From Terriglobus albidus (lineage in GTDB: Bacteria; Acidobacteriota; Terriglobia; Terriglobales; Acidobacteriaceae): 64,000 bases of DNA. Shown here piece by piece: positions 34,892-44,500 of this stretch. The stretch lies in the NCBI RefSeq assembly GCF_008000815.1, contig NZ_CP042806.1, forward strand, positions 4,774,001-4,838,000, in the 5' to 3' direction. How positions within the stretch are numbered: position 1 is the stretch's first letter; each line of letters opens with the position of its first letter. A program made the position numbers and the translations under genes. The notes beneath the pieces are model-generated. The model saw nothing but the letters and a program-made list of their open reading frames with translations, was not told where the DNA came from and ran no database searches.

Positions 34892-37800
34892 GGGTACACG
34901 CAACGGACGGAAACCGTCGTACGGGAACAGGCCCGTCGGGTAATCCTCCGTCGGCACCTGCGGCTTGAACAGGTAGCGGAAGAAGAATCCGGCCGTAATG
35001 GTGTTGTAGTTATTCGTATTGTTACCGTTCAGGATGCCGCCAACGTACCAGTGGTCGGCGATGCGGTAGCTCATCTCTGAGTTAAGCGAGTAATTCAACC
35101 CGGTGCTGGTGTTGACCGGATACTCTCCGCAGGTATGCGCCGCGATAGAGGGCAATGTGCAACCCGAGTACGCCCCGGTCTGCTGCGACGTATCCAGCGG
35201 ATAGTACTTGGCGTAGGCTTCCTGGAAGCTCTGTACGCCGACGGCGCCGGCAACCGTATAGTGCCAGTTCGTGCCGTAGAAGCCGTTGAAGGTGACCGGC
35301 ACAGCGCCCAGGAAGTAAGCGTTAGGGCTGAAGTATCCGCCCATGCCGTACGTCATGCCGCGCTGGTTGTTGTCATAGTGCATGCCAAAGAAGCTGGCGC
35401 CGAGATTCAGGCTGCCATAGCCCGGGAACTGCTTAACGCGCCAGTAGGACCCGACCGTGCCTTCGAATTTTCTGTTATCCAGAACGTGATATCCGGTCAG
35501 AGTGGCGCCTGCCGCACTAACGTAGAAGCCCGAGCGCTCATTGCCAAAATCGAGACGCATACCGCCGCCGGTGGAGACGACGCCGCCCCAGATGTTGCCC
35601 GGAAAGACCGGTGTGGCGGAGCCCGGATCGCGCATACCGGAATAGGACAGCTGCGTGTCCTTCACATTGTCACGGTCAGCGAACAGCAGGAAGTGGCCAC
35701 CGAAGGGGCGCCAGCGCCCGTGGCCAATGACATTGGTTACGAGAAACTCGTAGGGGGTAAAGCCAACCGACAACGCCATGTTCGTGGTTACCAGTTGCGC
35801 CTCGCCACCGAGGCCAGCCGTCAGCTGCTGCGAGGGCTGATTGATGGCATTCAAAGGAAGTGTGCCCAGAATCGGTACCGTACCGCTGGCGTTCTGGTAC
35901 GACGCAAGATCGAGTGTGCCAGCATTCAGGAAGACAGCCCGGGGAATGATGCTGAGCCGCAGTGTCTTATTCGCAACCAGCGTCGCCTCAAAGGGCGATT
36001 CCAGATCGAACAGCCGGTTCATGCCGGAGATGCCGCTGCGATAACGAGCAAGAGCCGTCGCGCCGATCCATGAGGAATAGCTTGCCTCCAGCGAGGCCAG
36101 GTCCAGTTCCGTCTGCTGCCGCTCGCTTAGCGGAGGTCCCGGAGTCAGAGCTGCGGCGCGATCCCAACCGCCACGCAATGGCGGAACGTTCTTTGCCACC
36201 AGCATGGGATCGGTCGGAGGATTCCCCAACGGATAGCTCGGTCCCAGATCGGGATACGGTTGACCGCTCAGCGCCACAGGAACGCCGGGATAGAACAGCG
36301 GAGCCTGCTGCGGTCCGGTGGAGGCTCCTTCGACCGAGCGGCTACGCACCGTCCGGCGACCGGTCGTAGCGGGGCGACGTGCCGGCTGCGGATACTGCTG
36401 TCCGTAGGTCTCTGTCGCGGCAGCCGCGCCGGTATTCTGCGCCAGGTCGCCACGGTACTGATAGTTCGACTGCGTCTGGGGAGCCTGAACGGTCGAGCCC
36501 ATCCCGCCCTGCGGCTGCGGAATCTGGGTCTGCGCGGCGTTGTACGGCTGACCGTTGTACTGAGTCTGCGTCAGGGGAGCAACATCGATCGGATCCTGCG
36601 GAGGATGGCTGGCGCCAACCAACGGTCTGGGGTCGGACTGTCTGCGGCGCGTGGCAGTTGCCTCGGCGGCCGCGATATCCGGATGCGAGGATGACGACGG
36701 CACCCGTCCCGTGCGCTTGGAGTTCGGCACATACTTCGCCGTCGGGACAACGTCTGTAGGCTGCTGCACCGTCGGCTGGATGGGCTGGAGGTCCGAACCA
36801 AGATTTACCGGGGACTCCTGCGCCATATAGGCGGCATTCTGGTTCACAGCATTTTGCGGGTTGTACGGAACGTATGGACCGTACATATCAGAGCGCGCCT
36901 GCTGCTGCGCCGGAGGACCATAGGCAGAGAGAGGGCCTGCACCATTGACTGCACGCTCTGTCAGCCGCCGGATCTGCTCCCGCTGATACGCCATATAGTC
37001 ATTGGCATTGACGGCATTGCCGTTGGTATCCGTCTGCGGAAAGGCCGGAAGAGCACTCTGCGCGGTGACATCGGGTTGCTGCTGCCCCAGAGGAGCAAGC
37101 GCCGGATTTGCCTCAGCCTGCGGGATATAGTCCTTCAGCCGCGTGGTCGTTCCAGGACGAGCCGGTGTGCGCTGCTGCTGATAGGCCGGGTTCGTCATAT
37201 ATGACGGAACAAGACTGCTATTCGGGGAGGCGGCGCCGTTTCCCTGTAGCTGTACTGGCGCGGTTCCGTACTGGTTCGAGTAGCTGGGAAGATACGGTGG
37301 AGGCGCTGGAGCTGCAAACTGTCCGGCCGCAACGGCTGAGTCCGATCCCGGGGCCATCAACTGCGCCAGGTCCAGAGCCTGAGTTGCATTCGGCAGACGG
37401 CCACCATTCTGGGCCGCAAGACTCATCTCGGCAGCGAGCTCCGCACCTGGATCTCCCGGAGGCATCGCACTGAGACTTGCCTTGTAGTAATCCGCCGCAC
37501 GTCCGCTGTCGCCGCGAGCCTGCTCAAACTTCGCCGCCAGGATCAGCATCTGCGCATCTTTCGGATACTGATCGAGGCCATAACGCAGCCACAGTTCGGC
37601 ATTCTTGGTATCGTTCGCCGCCAGAGCGGCTCCGACGGCGGCCTTGTAGTCCGTCGCCGAAGCTGTCGTCATGTCCTGCGAACGGAAGATCGCGACGGCC
37701 TGCTTCGGTTGACCTGCACGCGCATAGCCGGTCGCCAGGGCGCGAATCACTGCTGGATTATCGGGAAAAGCCTTTGCCGCGGCGTTCAGAATCGCCAACG

Positions 37801-40216
37801 CACGACGGATATTATTGGCCGCCACTGCCTGATTGGCGCGGCGCACTGCCCAGTTCGCCCAGATGGTCTGCACCGTACGGCGCTGCTCTTCGTTCAGGTC
37901 GTTGCGGCTGCCAATCATCATTAACTGGCGATAAAGACCGGAATCATTCTGGGAGTTATAGAGCAGCCAGGCGTCCTGGATATCGATATCCGCGGGAGGC
38001 GCCATGTTCTGCTTGGCATAGTGCTGCTGCACGCGCTGCAGAAAGACCATCGCCTGCTGCGGCTGTCCCAGGCCTCCGTAGATACCACCTACGGTCTGCA
38101 GATACTCCGGATCCAGTTCGAGCTGCTTGCGTGTCTGCTGCGGAATCTGCTGAACCTGTGCCAGCGCCTCCTGGTCATGGCCGCTTGCATGCAGAGCCGT
38201 CAACAAACCCTTCCAGCTATCGAGCCGGTCAGGGTTCTCTGTCAGGACCTGGCGATAGATGGCATAGGCCTGCTGGGCGTTGCCGCGCTTCATGTAGATG
38301 CCCGCCAGTTCGCTCTGCATGGCGATCGACGGCTTCTGCCCTGCCATGCTTGCCTGCGAGACAGCCTTCTCCAGCATGTCCTGCGCGACATCGAGCTTGT
38401 TCTGTGCGTCGTAGACCGCTGCTACCGTGCTGACAAAGCCAGGATCGCGGAGCGCCTGGTCATACGCGGAGGGCGGCATGCTCTCCAGCGTCTGCTCGGC
38501 AAGCGCGTCATTCTTCATAGCGTGCTCAACACGCACCAGCCCCTGCCAGGCAGCAACATTCGCAGCATCTTCACTCAGGACCTGGCGATAGAGCCCGGCG
38601 GCCTGATCCATGTGATTGCCGGCCAACAGAAGGCCTGCGTACTGCAACTGCGTCTCGATCTTGATACCGCGCCCATCAGCGGGAAAAGGGAGCTCAAGGG
38701 CTCCCTTCAACACTCGCTGCGCATCTGCGTCTCGACCTACGGCCGAGTAGGCCGAGGCCAAGGTTCGCAGGAAGTCCGGGTCCCTCATGAGCTGAGCTCG
38801 CACCCCCGCCGGCATCTTCCGTTCCGTTGCCAATGCAAGAGCTGCGTTCCCTGACTGATACTGCGCGGTGAACAAACCTCTCCAGCCGGTAATTCCGCTG
38901 GCTCTCAGCCTGATGTACTGCTCGTAGTATGGAGCCGCAGCTTCAGGCTGTTGTGCCTTCATCAAAGTTCCAGCCAGACCTTCAAGAGCTTCCGGGCTGC
39001 CGGTCTTCATGTCCAGCGCCGCACGGAAATGCTTCTCTGCCGTCGTCAGATCATTCTCATTCAGGGCTGAGGTACCTTCGCCCATCGTGTACCAGAACCG
39101 CGAGGTCGAGAGAGCATTTTCCAGACCAGCATCGCGCGCGCCGTCCTGCTTGGCCTGCTCCAGGAAGCTGATGGCTCCACCGAAATTCGACTGCTGCATG
39201 CGGATATAGCCCATGCCGGCCAGCGCGCGAGGGTTATCCGGATTCTTGCCCAAGAGCGCCTTGAAGCGCTCTTCTGCTTCCGTCAGCCGCTTTCCATTCA
39301 GTGCCGCATAGGCTGCCTGCTCTTCCTGGCTTACCTGACGGTTTGCAACGATCTCCGCCTGCTCTTCAGGAGTCATCGCCGGCCCCTGCGCCGCAGTGCG
39401 CGCTCCCGTGCGGACCGATGCAGCGACGCGAGCCTGCGTGCTCTTCATCGCCATCTCCAGAGCGGGATCCTTGTGCTTTGCGAGATAGGAGCGAATGTCA
39501 GAAAGAGCCGCCGGATTCTGTGCATCCCAGGTCAGCGACTGACGCAGTGCTTCCATGGCTCCCGGATCACTGGGATGGCGCTCAAGATAACGCCGGCCTT
39601 CGGCGCGGGTGGCTGGGTTGTAGGTCAGAATGCGTCCCAGAGCAATCTGGTAACGCGAGTCCTGCGGATATTTATCGATGAGCGAACGCAGGCCGGCGAC
39701 GGCATGAGGACGGCCATCTTCCGTGGCCGATTCTGTCTCGTAGTAGGCCAGCGCCCAATCGCCCGGAGGCGGCGTTCCGCCGAAGACCTGGCGATAGATA
39801 TTCATCGCCTGCGCGTATTGCCCGCCCTGCGCCAGCTTGCCAGCCTGCTGCAACTGCTGCAGTTGGTTCTGCTGGGTCATCATGTTCTCGGCCCGCTCAA
39901 TATTCGGGTCGTTTGGACTGACCGCCCGCAGACGATCCAGATATTGCTTTGCCTGCTGTTGATTTCCCGCCAGCTTGGCGGCGCGGGCCAAACCGCCCAG
40001 CGCCTCAGGATTGTTCGGGTCAGCCAGCAGAACCTGTTGCCAAGTCTGGGCTGCCATATCCATACGCCCTTTTACTTCAAGAGAGTGCGCCTTATCCAGC
40101 AGAGCCGCTGTCGTAGACGCATTTCCCTGCGCCCAGAACATGGCAGGCGTGCCCATCATGCCGGCGTATAGCGCCAGGGTGGCCGTGAGCATTCGCATTG
40201 GTGGCAGATTCTTCAT
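34889..40216 (-). CDS. bcsC: BcsC-like cellulose export protein: TPR array and outer-membrane barrel
   Basis: 1,775 residues. Signal peptide (ending MFWAQG), then a long TPR superhelix (about 30-960) with canonical units such as LLDKAHSLEVKGRMDMAAQTW and ALGGLARAAKLAGNQQQAKQYL. Next comes a Pro/Gln/Asn-rich linker (about 970-1370), and a C-terminal barrel (about 1400-1775: SYSSWIGATALARYRSG, GYGSLNLGASFFGMHYDNNQRGMTYGMGGYFSP) as in BcsC. It guides cellulose across the periplasm and outer membrane. The linker is longer than in E. coli BcsC (about 1,160 residues in all). Start uncertain: ATG 40216 is given; TTG 40228 is in frame. The stop TAG is the edge of a family B repeat. Confidence 0.88.
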   Translation of the reverse strand: MKNLPPMRMLTATLALYAGMMGTPAMFWAQGNASTTAALLDKAHSLEVKGRMDMAAQTWQQVLLADPNNPEALGGLARAAKLAGNQQQAKQYLDRLRAVSPNDPNIERAENMMTQQNQLQQLQQAGKLAQGGQYAQAMNIYRQVFGGTPPPGDWALAYYETESATEDGRPHAVAGLRSLIDKYPQDSRYQIALGRILTYNPATRAEGRRYLERHPSDPGAMEALRQSLTWDAQNPAALSDIRSYLAKHKDPALEMAMKSTQARVAASVRTGARTAAQGPAMTPEEQAEIVANRQVSQEEQAAYAALNGKRLTEAEERFKALLGKNPDNPRALAGMGYIRMQQSNFGGAISFLEQAKQDGARDAGLENALSTSRFWYTMGEGTSALNENDLTTAEKHFRAALDMKTGSPEALEGLAGTLMKAQQPEAAAPYYEQYIRLRASGITGWRGLFTAQYQSGNAALALATERKMPAGVRAQLMRDPDFLRTLASAYSAVGRDADAQRVLKGALELPFPADGRGIKIETQLQYAGLLLAGNHMDQAAGLYRQVLSEDAANVAAWQGLVRVEHAMKNDALAEQTLESMPPSAYDQALRDPGFVSTVAAVYDAQNKLDVAQDMLEKAVSQASMAGQKPSIAMQSELAGIYMKRGNAQQAYAIYRQVLTENPDRLDSWKGLLTALHASGHDQEALAQVQQIPQQTRKQLELDPEYLQTVGGIYGGLGQPQQAMVFLQRVQQHYAKQNMAPPADIDIQDAWLLYNSQNDSGLYRQLMMIGSRNDLNEEQRRTVQTIWANWAVRRANQAVAANNIRRALAILNAAAKAFPDNPAVIRALATGYARAGQPKQAVAIFRSQDMTTASATDYKAAVGAALAANDTKNAELWLRYGLDQYPKDAQMLILAAKFEQARGDSGRAADYYKASLSAMPPGDPGAELAAEMSLAAQNGGRLPNATQALDLAQLMAPGSDSAVAAGQFAAPAPPPYLPSYSNQYGTAPVQLQGNGAASPNSSLVPSYMTNPAYQQQRTPARPGTTTRLKDYIPQAEANPALAPLGQQQPDVTAQSALPAFPQTDTNGNAVNANDYMAYQREQIRRLTERAVNGAGPLSAYGPPAQQQARSDMYGPYVPYNPQNAVNQNAAYMAQESPVNLGSDLQPIQPTVQQPTDVVPTAKYVPNSKRTGRVPSSSSHPDIAAAEATATRRRQSDPRPLVGASHPPQDPIDVAPLTQTQYNGQPYNAAQTQIPQPQGGMGSTVQAPQTQSNYQYRGDLAQNTGAAAATETYGQQYPQPARRPATTGRRTVRSRSVEGASTGPQQAPLFYPGVPVALSGQPYPDLGPSYPLGNPPTDPMLVAKNVPPLRGGWDRAAALTPGPPLSERQQTELDLASLEASYSSWIGATALARYRSGISGMNRLFDLESPFEATLVANKTLRLSIIPRAVFLNAGTLDLASYQNASGTVPILGTLPLNAINQPSQQLTAGLGGEAQLVTTNMALSVGFTPYEFLVTNVIGHGRWRPFGGHFLLFADRDNVKDTQLSYSGMRDPGSATPVFPGNIWGGVVSTGGGMRLDFGNERSGFYVSAAGATLTGYHVLDNRKFEGTVGSYWRVKQFPGYGSLNLGASFFGMHYDNNQRGMTYGMGGYFSPNAYFLGAVPVTFNGFYGTNWHYTVAGAVGVQSFQEAYAKYYPLDTSQQTGAYSGCTLPSIAAHTCGEYPVNTSTGLNYSLNSEMSYRIADHWYVGGILNGNNTNNYNTITAGFFFRYLFKPQVPTEDYPTGLFPYDGFRPLRVP

Positions 40217-40358
40217 TCCTACTCGCAAAATCGTTAGGCGGCGCGAGGGGGTATCTAGAGAGACACCGCGTCGCAGCTTAGCTTACCGCTTTCTTAGGGT
40301 TTTGTCCCTGTTTTTTTCCGCTATTAACTGCGGAATCACTAGTTTACGGCGTGAGTTG

Positions 40359-41534
40359 TTACTTCCACTTCAGCTTCAATCGTCCTTCTTTGTCAATGCG
40401 AAACCGCTGGTCCTGCCAACCGGTGGCAAACATTACCAGGTTCTGGTCGTAATAGTCGCCATTCCTGCCATAGAGTCCCGTCGATGGATCTTTAAGGGCC
40501 GCCAGACGATCCATCTGTGTTTTGAACTGCTGTTTCAAGCCCATCATCTGCAGATAGGGGGCAAGAGCCGCGGAAAAACCAACGGGAGCATCGGCATTCA
40601 ACACCTTGCCGGCGGAGTCCACCTGCAGCGGCGGCAGCAGGTTGGTCCGCATGTAGTTCGTCATGCCGCCGAGCGGCGCCGCCATCTCTCGAAGTCCAGG
40701 AGTTCCCGGGTCGCTGATCCCCAGCCACAGATAGATGCGAATAGCCTCGTAGGCGCCCACCGGGACACCTTCATTCTTCCCGGTAGCCAACTGCGCCGGA
40801 GTCAGAGAAGGACGCACACCGCCTGGACCAGCCAGGACCCAGTCCATGGCAAAACCGCCACCACTTCCCTGCGCCAGCAACTGAGGCATGGAGTCCAGAA
40901 CCGTCGACCACGGTCCCTGCGGGTTCTCCTTCGCCAGCCGCACAAGGATGAAGGGAGGCAGATAGCTGGGATTCAAGATGTAGGCCGTGGGTTCGGGATG
41001 GAATCCCTGTGGCCCCGGAAGAATTGTCGTCCCCAGCCCCGGCGCGAGAATAACTTCGCTCTGCGCGATGCGGCTGGCCATCACCGTCCCCAGCTTCGCG
41101 TAACGATCGTCGCGCCAGATGCGTCCAGCTTCCAGAAGCGTGTAGGTCATCCAGAGATCGGCGTCTGAAGCTGCGTGATCATCCAGCACCTTCCATTGGC
41201 CTTCAGGAGACTTGCCCCAGTTCCAGGCGGGCAAACGCAGCGTCATGTCACCGCCCGCAAGATTCTCCTCTGTCCACTTCAGCAGCTTGTCAAAGCGGCC
41301 GCGGTCCCCGGCGACCAGTGCGAAGAACATGGCATAGGCCTGTCCTTCGCTGGTCGTGCGATCCTGCGCCGTGCGATCGATGACGCGACCCTGCGGGTCA
41401 ACGAACTTCGCGGCATACTTCTCCCACAGGTCCCAGGATTGTTCCGCCCGGCACCCCTGGCCGAGCCAGGCCACAAGTGTCATCAACAACGCAACGCATG
41501 TGCTCACGCGTGCACGGTTTGTTCTGCTCCGCAT
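40359..41534 (-). CDS. bcsZ: cellulose synthase-associated endoglucanase (GH8)
   Basis: 391 residues, signal peptide about 1-30. GH8 (alpha/alpha)6 barrel. The likely acid E63 lies in TTSEGQAYAMFFAL and the base-side acids D124/D126 in AASDADLWMTYTLL; WNWGKSPEGQWKV and NPSYLPPF also fit BcsZ. It trims cellulose in the periplasm and affects fibre formation. It lies 13 bases after bcsAB and is translated from ATG 41534. The 142-base gap before the bcsC-like gene has no clear terminator on the coding strand. Confidence 0.92.
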   Translation of the reverse strand: MRSRTNRARVSTCVALLMTLVAWLGQGCRAEQSWDLWEKYAAKFVDPQGRVIDRTAQDRTTSEGQAYAMFFALVAGDRGRFDKLLKWTEENLAGGDMTLRLPAWNWGKSPEGQWKVLDDHAASDADLWMTYTLLEAGRIWRDDRYAKLGTVMASRIAQSEVILAPGLGTTILPGPQGFHPEPTAYILNPSYLPPFILVRLAKENPQGPWSTVLDSMPQLLAQGSGGGFAMDWVLAGPGGVRPSLTPAQLATGKNEGVPVGAYEAIRIYLWLGISDPGTPGLREMAAPLGGMTNYMRTNLLPPLQVDSAGKVLNADAPVGFSAALAPYLQMMGLKQQFKTQMDRLAALKDPSTGLYGRNGDYYDQNLVMFATGWQDQRFRIDKEGRLKLKWK

Positions 41535-41547
41535 CTCCGTCTCTCTT

Positions 41548-44500
41548 TTATTCGCCCTGCAGGCGGACTCTGGCCCGGTGCCGTAACCATACGCGGACGA
41601 GACCGGCCATCAGGAAGGAGAAGCCCATGACCAGGATCACTACCGTCCAGGAGAACTGGGTGAAGAACATCTTCAGCCGAGCCCAAAGCGACAGATAACC
41701 CACATGGTAGACATAGTTGCCGATGCGATACGACGAAAACTTCTCGCCGTGCAGCACGCTAACAGACTGAGCAATATCCGACGACTGAGAGTCTCGAAGG
41801 AAGGTGGACAGGAACTGCGGGATCACGGAATGATCCCGTGCTGCGATTACCACGACAGACCTGCCCGAGTTGTTCGGCCACTCGATGCCTTCGAGGATCG
41901 TATCCGGCAGACCGCCGGCCATCGTCAGCTCACCGGTCTGTACATGATCGCTGGAACGCACCTTCCACCATGCGTTCTGCAGAGGCGTGAAGAAACCCTG
42001 CGTGTCCTGCACATGCAGGCCGCCTCCGTCGATGCGCACGGGAAGGTCGTTCTTCAGAATGCTCAGAGCCGGCTGATCCTCAACCGTTCCAAGAACGATG
42101 TAGTCCTTCTTGGAGTCGCGCTTCATCCCGTCGGCCGTCACGACCGTAACGTCGGTGACCGGATAGCCGGTCTGCGCTCCGAAGTGACCCATCAGCGTCA
42201 GGTACTCTTCGATCTCGTCCGTCTGCGCGTTGTCAGGAATGACGACGGCGGTCTCTGACAGATCCTTCATGCGGGTGAAGGGATATCCGGCATTGGCGAA
42301 GAGCTCGAGATTCGGCAGCACCGCCCAGTGGGGAATATCGCGGATATCGAGATAGGAACCTTTCAGGATGGCGCCCTGCAGGTTCAGCGGAGCCGTGTCC
42401 TGACACTTACCCTTCTTCGCGATCTGGAAGACGAACTTCAGCATCAGCGAATTGGAGAAGGGCCGCATGTTGACGACCGGCACCGGAATGGGGGTCTGCA
42501 GAACAGCGCTGGCATTCTCCTGATGCGGCATCGGCGTCGAGCTGACATAGGCGCCATTCATATAGACCTGCAGCGTGCTCTCATTGGCCAGGGGTACCGG
42601 GTTGTAGCGGTACTCCATGTGGAACTCGAGATTCGGCTTCGTCACGCAGTCGTAGCAAAGATCCGGAGGTACGCGCATGTAGACGCCCAGGGGGACGCTG
42701 CCGTCGCCCTGCAGCTCGGCCTGCCGTGTGATATCACCCAGCGTGCGGAGCTGATCGGTCGGCAACCAGCGTGGAGCATCATCAGGCTGGCTGGCGGCCG
42801 GATGTTTCACCTGCACGCTCACCTGGCTCCCCTGCCACATCGAACGCTGCAGGGACAATCCCATCGCAGCCTTCACCGTGTCTTCCGCGCTGTCGCCGGT
42901 AAGAATCAGCACCTTCGAGTAAGGATCGCTCGGGTTTGTTCGCATGGCCACTGTGGCCCCACTACTTCCCGTGACACTTAAAGCTGCCGGCAACTCAGAC
43001 GCATTCTCACTGATGATGATTGCGTTCCCCTGAGGAATGGTGCCGTAGGAGACGGGGAAACGTACCGGGTGGTAGTCGGTAAGAATGCCGAAGTACGAAG
43101 CGACGATACCGGCGGCCTGCAAACCTTTCGGCGTGGGCTGCGAGAGAAAGACGATGGGGATCGACGGATGCAGATTCACCGCAGCGTCATAGAACGGCAG
43201 CGGCAACAGCTTGAGGTCATCCTGCAGAGGCAGCAGATTGCCGGCCAGCTCGATCGTCGTAGTGGTATCCACATGGCTCCACAGCGTGGAGTGCGAAGGG
43301 TCTTCGCACTGCAGCGTGTAGTGGCCGACAAACTCAAAGGTGATCTGGTTGTCATGCACCAGCATCTCCGCCGGCATGGTAAGCGTTGCTTCCAGCAGAG
43401 CATTGTTCTCGAAAGAACGTGCATTGCTCAGGCTGTTCTGCGCCGCAATCTTCTGCTCGGGAGTCAGATCGGCAGGCTCACCTACAAAGTTCGGCTGAGT
43501 CGTCACCGGCAGGGTCGCAAACAATGTGCCGTTCACGCTTACCTTCAGGTGGCTGATCGCCGGCAACAGGCCGGGCGAAAAGTGATACCTCAGGTGCATC
43601 GTCGCCGACTTTACGACCTGGTTCTGCGGAATCGAAAAGTAGGTGGAGTGATAGGCATCCACACCGCGCAGCACGATCGTGTCGGGAACGCCAACATCCG
43701 AGAGAGTAAAGATATTGTCAAACTGTCCGGGCGGAACGGGACGCGCCTGCACACCGCCGTCATGTCCCGGTAACTGGGACTGGGGAGCGCCTGTGGGCGC
43801 AACTCCTCCTCCGTTTGCATTCGGAGAGGTTGCCGGCAGCATCGGCCGGGCCTGCGCCTGAGCCTTACCCGCGCCCATCAGCATTGCTGCCAGAATCAGC
43901 ACAGGAGCAACACTGGCTGCCATCTTCTCTGTCGTCTTCTTCTTCATCAGGCCCTTGACTGTCTGCTGCAACCCAAATATCGCCAGCCGGAAAATTCTCA
44001 TCAGGCTCACCAGCGGCTTATCAATTTCACGAGATTCACCCCAGCCAAGCCAGGTATCGGCGCGGGAGTACAACACCATCGTCAGCGCCTCTTCTTCCTC
44101 AATCGTCAGTGAATCGAACTGCGCGCGCAGCTGCACACCGTCATACCAAACAACTGTGGCGGGAAGCTCGGCATCACCATCCAGTACCGGGAAGACTACC
44201 TTGATGTTGTCGCCGGCATGGAGCGCTGCATTGCCCTCCACGTTCATCTGCAGACCACCGCTGGAGATATCCGCGGTAAGGCCGGAGATCACCGAGCCGT
44301 CCGGAGCGATGACGTCCGCCGGCACACTCATCGTGATACGCACAGTCTGACGCCGCTGCTGGCTTTCCCAGGCCACGGCCGTAGCCACGCCCAGGATCAT
44401 GATCGAGAAGAACGTCCAGATCACGTTCATCCAGATGGTGCCTGGATGTGTGCCGTCATACAGTCCGCTCAGATAGTTGAACGGGAACGGAAGCGTGGGC

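Noticed and set aside
40290-40320. AGGGTTTTGTCCCTGTTTTTTT, terminator-like on the plus strand
   Set aside because: The stem is only 4 bp and no plus-strand gene ends here; on the minus strand the T-run is on the wrong side.
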